The translations under genes and the position numbers were made by a program. This document shows, piece after piece, positions 17,285-20,077 of a stretch of 20,077 bases of DNA. The stretch comes from Campylobacter sp. (GTDB taxonomy: Bacteria > Campylobacterota > Campylobacteria > Campylobacterales > Campylobacteraceae): the NCBI GenBank assembly GCA_024680445.1, contig JAILCJ010000065.1, positions 1-20,077 of the forward strand, in the 5' to 3' direction. The stretch's first letter is position 1; each line of letters starts with the position of its first letter. Under the pieces are notes generated by a model. That model saw nothing but the letters and a program-made list of their open reading frames with translations. It did no database searches and was not told the DNA's origin.

Positions 17285-18363
17285 GATAAATCTCCATTAA
17301 GATAGCTTCCTAACCATGTGATTTCTATACCGCAATTTTTCGCCAAATCAATGGCGTTTTGCACCTTTTCATCGTCTATATGCCCTTCAAAATCTATATA
17401 AAACGCACTTCTAAATTCTCGCTGTTTTATAGGACGGCTGTCGAGTTTTGTCAAATTTATATTTTCATTTTTAAAAATTTGAAGCAAATTTGCAAGTCCG
17501 CCCGGGCGGTGGTCGGTTTTGGCGACTACCGAAGTTTTGGCATTTGAAGTTTTAGTGGTTTTAAAATCGCTAAGTATGAAAAATCTCGTGCGATTTGCCA
17601 TATTGTCTTCTATGGTTTCGTAAAGTATCGGCACATTGTAAAGTTTGGCGGCTATTTTTGAGCAAATAGCGGCACTTTGGCTTTGTTGCGATGCCATAAA
17701 AGCAGCTTGGGCGGTGGATTTTGTTGGGATAAATTCTATATTGCTAAGCATGTGATTTTCTAAGAATTTTCGGCATTGATTGTAACCTTGTGGGTGAGAG
17801 TAAATAACCTTAATATCTTCGAGTTTTTCGCTTATGCTAACGAAACTATGGTGTATGTCAAGGTAAAGTTCGGCGACTATTTTTATGCCTTCAAATCTTG
17901 CAAGACAATCAAGCGTTGCTCCAACGGCACCTTCTGTGTTGTTTTCTATCGGCACGACACCGTATTTTGCCTCTTTTTGAGCTAGTTTTGTAAATACCGC
18001 CTCTATCGTTGCAAGCGGCAAATATTCGCTAACTGCACCGAATCTATCTCTGGCGGCTTGATGAGTATAGGTGCCTTCTGGTCCAAGATAAGCGACTTTT
18101 TGGGGCATTTCAAGGTTTCTGCTGGCTGCAAAAACTTCAAAATATATCGCTTCTATCGCACCCTTGTTAAGCAAGCCCCCACGAGCGTTTTGTTCTAGCC
18201 TTTCTATGATGGCTCTTTCTCGTTCGGGACGATATATCGCCGTTCCAGCGTTTTGTTTTAATTCGCCTATTTTTTTGACAAATTCCATACGCTCATTTAG
18301 TTTATTTAAAATTTCGTCGTCGATTCTATCGATATTTTGGCGAAGTTCATTTATCTCTTGCAT
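17281..18363 (-). CDS. pheA: Bifunctional chorismate mutase/prephenate dehydratase PheA
   Basis: PheA converts chorismate to prephenate and then to phenylpyruvate. Residues 1-85 form an AroQ-type chorismate mutase ([19 protein letters not shown]). The dehydratase occupies about 88-270 ([16 protein letters not shown], 89-104; the catalytic NRTRFFIL). A C-terminal ACT domain (about 275-355) contains the phenylalanine-binding GGLANLL and DSRP motifs, so feedback inhibition by phenylalanine is expected. Its length, 360 residues, is typical. The start overlaps the lysA stop by one base (TAATG) and the stop overlaps hisC, marking an operon. Confidence 0.97.
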   Translation of the reverse strand: MQEINELRQNIDRIDDEILNKLNERMEFVKKIGELKQNAGTAIYRPERERAIIERLEQNARGGLLNKGAIEAIYFEVFAASRNLEMPQKVAYLGPEGTYTHQAARDRFGAVSEYLPLATIEAVFTKLAQKEAKYGVVPIENNTEGAVGATLDCLARFEGIKIVAELYLDIHHSFVSISEKLEDIKVIYSHPQGYNQCRKFLENHMLSNIEFIPTKSTAQAAFMASQQSQSAAICSKIAAKLYNVPILYETIEDNMANRTRFFILSDFKTTKTSNAKTSVVAKTDHRPGGLANLLQIFKNENINLTKLDSRPIKQREFRSAFYIDFEGHIDDEKVQNAIDLAKNCGIEITWLGSYLNGDLS

Positions 18364-19562
18364 TATAAAAAATCCTTTTCATGGCTAATGAGATCATCAA
18401 AACTTTCTCTTTTTCGTATAAGTCTATCCTTGCCGTTTTCTAGTGCGACTTCGGCGGCACGAGCCCTGCTGTTGTAGTTGCTACTCATGCTAAATCCATA
18501 CGCTCCCGCACTTTTTATGACTAACAAATCTCCATTTTTGCATGGTGGTAAATTTACATTTTTGCCGAAAAAATCGCCACTTTCACAGATAGGTCCAACT
18601 ATATCACAAAGGCTGGTTTCGCCTTCTTGGTTAAAGCTTGAAATTTCATGATAGGCTTCATAAAGGCTAGGGCGGATAAGGTCGTTCATACCGCCATCGA
18701 CTATCACAAAACGTTTGTTTTTGTTAAATTTTTCATATAAAACGCTAGTTAGCAAAACTCCGCTGTTGCCGACTATGAATCTGCCCGGTTCGCAAACTAT
18801 GCTTACATCAAGTCCGCTAAGTTCGCCCAAAATGCCTTGTGCGTAGTCGTATAGGTCTATCTCGGTTTCGTTTTCGTATTTTATGCCTATGCCGCCGCCA
18901 ACATCGAAAAATTTGATGTCTATTTCTAAGGCTTTTAACTCTTTGACTAATTTCGCAACTATGCCGGCTGCCTCGATGATAGGAGCGTGATCGCTAAGTT
19001 GCGAGCCTATGTGAAAATGCACGCCTATTGGCTCTAAAAATTCGGAATTTTTAGCCTTTATATACATTTGTTTGGCTGATTGTATATCAACGCCAAATTT
19101 GTTTTCGTTTAGTCCAGTTGAGATGTAGGGGTGGGTTTTGGCATCAACATTTGGATTTACTCTTATGCTAATTCTTGCTTTTTTGCCAAGACTTTGTGCT
19201 ATTTTTTCAAGAGCGTCCATTTCGGCTGGACTTTCAAGATTTATCATCAAAATATCGTTTTTTAGGGCTTGAGAAAGTTCGTCATCGCTTTTGCCAACTC
19301 CGCTAAAAATGATCTGATAGCTTTTTGCACCGGCTATAAGAGCACGTTTGACCTCGCCTATGCTTACGCAGTCAAATCCAGCTCCAAGTTGAGCCAAAAG
19401 TTTTAAAATGCTTAAATTTGAGTTTGCCTTGACGGCGTAACAAAGTAAAGATTTTCTGCCTGCAAATGCGTTTTTTAGGCTGATATAACGATTTTTAATG
19501 TAGTCAAAATCATAAACATAAAGTGGAGTTTGGTATCTTTTTGCAAGTTCTTGATAATTCAT
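18363..19562 (-). CDS. lysA: Diaminopimelate decarboxylase LysA
   Basis: LysA decarboxylates meso-diaminopimelate to L-lysine. The fold-type III PLP motifs are clear: CYAVKANSN (41-49, Schiff-base Lys45), HFHIGSQ (182-188), DVGGGIG (220-226), CEPGRF (257-262) and the active-site CESGD (326-330). I place the start at ATG 19562 (399 residues), because MNYQELAKRYQTPLYVYD is the usual N-terminus and AAGGGG lies nine bases upstream. An in-frame extension to 19679 adds 39 hydrophobic residues without family resemblance and would run through the candidate promoter. It is the first gene of the minus-strand block and lies downstream of the repeat array. Confidence 0.95.
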   Translation of the reverse strand: MNYQELAKRYQTPLYVYDFDYIKNRYISLKNAFAGRKSLLCYAVKANSNLSILKLLAQLGAGFDCVSIGEVKRALIAGAKSYQIIFSGVGKSDDELSQALKNDILMINLESPAEMDALEKIAQSLGKKARISIRVNPNVDAKTHPYISTGLNENKFGVDIQSAKQMYIKAKNSEFLEPIGVHFHIGSQLSDHAPIIEAAGIVAKLVKELKALEIDIKFFDVGGGIGIKYENETEIDLYDYAQGILGELSGLDVSIVCEPGRFIVGNSGVLLTSVLYEKFNKNKRFVIVDGGMNDLIRPSLYEAYHEISSFNQEGETSLCDIVGPICESGDFFGKNVNLPPCKNGDLLVIKSAGAYGFSMSSNYNSRARAAEVALENGKDRLIRKRESFDDLISHEKDFL

Positions 19563-19590
19563 AAAATTTTGCCCCTTAAAATTCGTTAAT

Positions 19591-19596
19591 TTTATA
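19591..19596 (-). promoter_or_regulatory. Candidate -10 box for the lysA operon
   Basis: TATAAA on the minus strand lies 29 bases upstream of the lysA ATG at 19562, preceded by a T-rich run and followed by TTAAGGGG as ribosome binding site. It would drive lysA-pheA-hisC-fliF-fliG-fliH-dxs. The repeat array begins about 160 bp further upstream, close enough to influence this promoter if it binds protein or bends. Confidence 0.45.
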
Positions 19597-19780
19597 AAAA
19601 TAATGCCAAAATTTGGCTTAATAATGCCGTCTAAAAGACAAAGTGAGTAAAATAAAAGCAAATTTTTAGTTTCAAGCAAGCAAAATCGTAAATTTTAACT
19701 CAAAATCGCAAGAATTTTGATACTCAAAGCTAAAATAATTTTATCAAGGCAGATATCAAATTTGTTTTTTAGTTTTTTGC

Positions 19781-19796
19781 CACCCTGTGGATTTTT
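19781..19796. repeat. Left arm of a perfect 16-bp inverted pair
   Basis: CACCCTGTGGATTTTT is the exact reverse complement of 19916-19931. It is the most GC-rich point of the region and accounts for the irregular 48-bp step between the first two array copies. Its complement contains AAATCCACA, which matches seven of nine positions of the E. coli DnaA box TTATCCACA. Confidence 0.85.
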
Positions 19797-19915
19797 CAGA
19801 GCATCAAATTTGCTTTTGAAAATATCAAATTTAGCTTTGAAATTATCAAATTTGATTTTATAGGGTGAGAAAACTTATCAAATTTGACAGCGAAATTATC
19901 AAATTTGATAAAGAA

Positions 19916-19931
19916 AAAAATCCACAGGGTG
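19916..19931. repeat. Right arm of the 16-bp inverted pair
   Basis: AAAAATCCACAGGGTG is the exact reverse complement of 19781-19796; the two arms are separated by 119 bp that hold array copies 2 to 6. It fills the 42-bp step between copies 6 and 7. A shorter related word, AGGGTGAGAAAA, occurs at 19862-19873 in the 32-bp step, so each enlarged step of this part of the array carries an AGGGTG element. Confidence 0.85.
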
Positions 19932-20077
19932 ACGAAAATATCAAATTTGGCTTTTAAATTATCAAATTTGATTTTTAAATTTTAAAGAATTGTCAAATTT
20001 GCTTTTGAAATTATCAAATTTGACACTGAAATTATCAAATTTGGTTTAGAAATTATCAAATTTAGCTTTAAAATGCG

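Larger units (their letters stand above)
19755..20064. repeat. Array of 12 TCAAATTT words at helical spacing
   Basis: TCAAATTT begins at 19756, 19804, 19825, 19846, 19878, 19899, 19941, 19962, 19993, 20014, 20035 and 20056. The spacings are 48, then 21, 21, 32, 21, 42, 21, 31, 21, 21 and 21. Most copies read ATCAAATTTG; three extend to the palindrome ATCAAATTTGAT. The 21-bp units also share the spacer pattern of a T-rich half, then GAAATT before the next copy. The units are degenerate and separated by insertions of about one or two helical turns. The array may continue past the window. Confidence 0.92.
19563..20077. other. 515-bp region without a convincing gene
   Basis: The stretch holds the lysA leader and promoter (19563 to about 19620), a spacer with nothing I recognise (about 19621-19750) and the phased repeat array with its inverted pair. 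Every frame is broken by stops before 50 codons except where the window ends. One frame is open from 19986 to the right edge and contains repeated IKF-type heptads; it has no ribosome binding site. A gene beginning at or beyond ATG 20074 is possible and would be divergent from lysA. Confidence 0.7.

Noticed and set aside
19601..19620. Operator-like inverted repeat GCCAAA/TTTGGC upstream of lysA
   Set aside because: The arms are only six bases with a one-base centre and the flanks do not pair; too weak to call.
19563..19679. 39-residue N-terminal extension of LysA
   Set aside because: It has no family resemblance, runs through the candidate promoter, and the internal ATG at 19562 has AAGGGG upstream and the usual LysA N-terminus.
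19781..19931. Complete insertion sequence or MITE
   Set aside because: There is no transposase frame, no target-site duplication beside the arms, and the internal sequence is the same repeat as outside.
19755..20064. CRISPR array
   Set aside because: The shared word is only 8-10 bp, the spacers resemble one another and are 11-34 bp, and no cas gene is present.
19755..20064. Chromosomal origin of replication (AT-rich repeats plus two DnaA-like words)
   Set aside because: No dnaA, dnaN or ruvC is nearby, and the words match the E. coli DnaA box at only seven of nine positions. Kept only as an option for the inverted pair.

Overview
The window is AT-rich chromosomal DNA from an epsilonproteobacterium, most likely a Campylobacter outside the C. 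jejuni group. The main support is gene order. Read on the minus strand, lysA-pheA-hisC-fliF-fliG-fliH-dxs-perR-(hypothetical)-ubiE-xseA-serC follows the arrangement I know from C. jejuni (around Cj0314-Cj0326). Two DNA methyltransferase genes have been added to it here. Gene starts and ends overlap or nearly touch, as is usual in this group.

Layout. Positions 54-1595 (minus) encode a SAM-dependent methyltransferase with a regulatory domain. It is divergent from a two-gene plus-strand unit: a CPA2-type cation/proton antiporter (1712-2884, TTG start) overlapping cysQ (2868-3668). A strong hairpin at 3676-3706 closes cysQ and the converging minus-strand unit. Reading that minus-strand unit from its far end: lysA-pheA-hisC-fliF-fliG-fliH-dxs run as one overlapping block (19562 to 10810). 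They are followed by perR, a CYTH/CHAD-like gene, ubiE, a CcrM/HinfI-like beta-class DNA methyltransferase, xseA, serC, and an alpha-class (D12) adenine methyltransferase. The last gene is broken by an in-frame amber codon, and its missing 46-residue tail is still readable downstream.

Functions. The first block mixes amino-acid synthesis (lysine, phenylalanine, histidine), the flagellar MS-ring and rotor genes (FliF, FliG, FliH) and the first isoprenoid step (Dxs). PerR is a peroxide-sensing Fur-family repressor that keeps every regulatory metal ligand of the B. subtilis protein. UbiE/MenG completes menaquinone, XseA is the exonuclease VII large subunit, and SerC makes phosphoserine.

The part ordinary genes do not explain is the right end. 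From 19563 to 20077 there is no convincing gene. Twelve copies of TCAAATTT lie there at spacings of 48, 21, 21, 32, 21, 42, 21, 31, 21, 21 and 21 bp. All but the first spacing are close to whole numbers of DNA helical turns. A perfect 16-bp inverted pair (arms at 19781-19796 and 19916-19931) encloses five of the copies. The same TCAAATTT word is scattered through the rest of the window well above chance. I regard this phased array as the best candidate for something undescribed, without knowing what it does.
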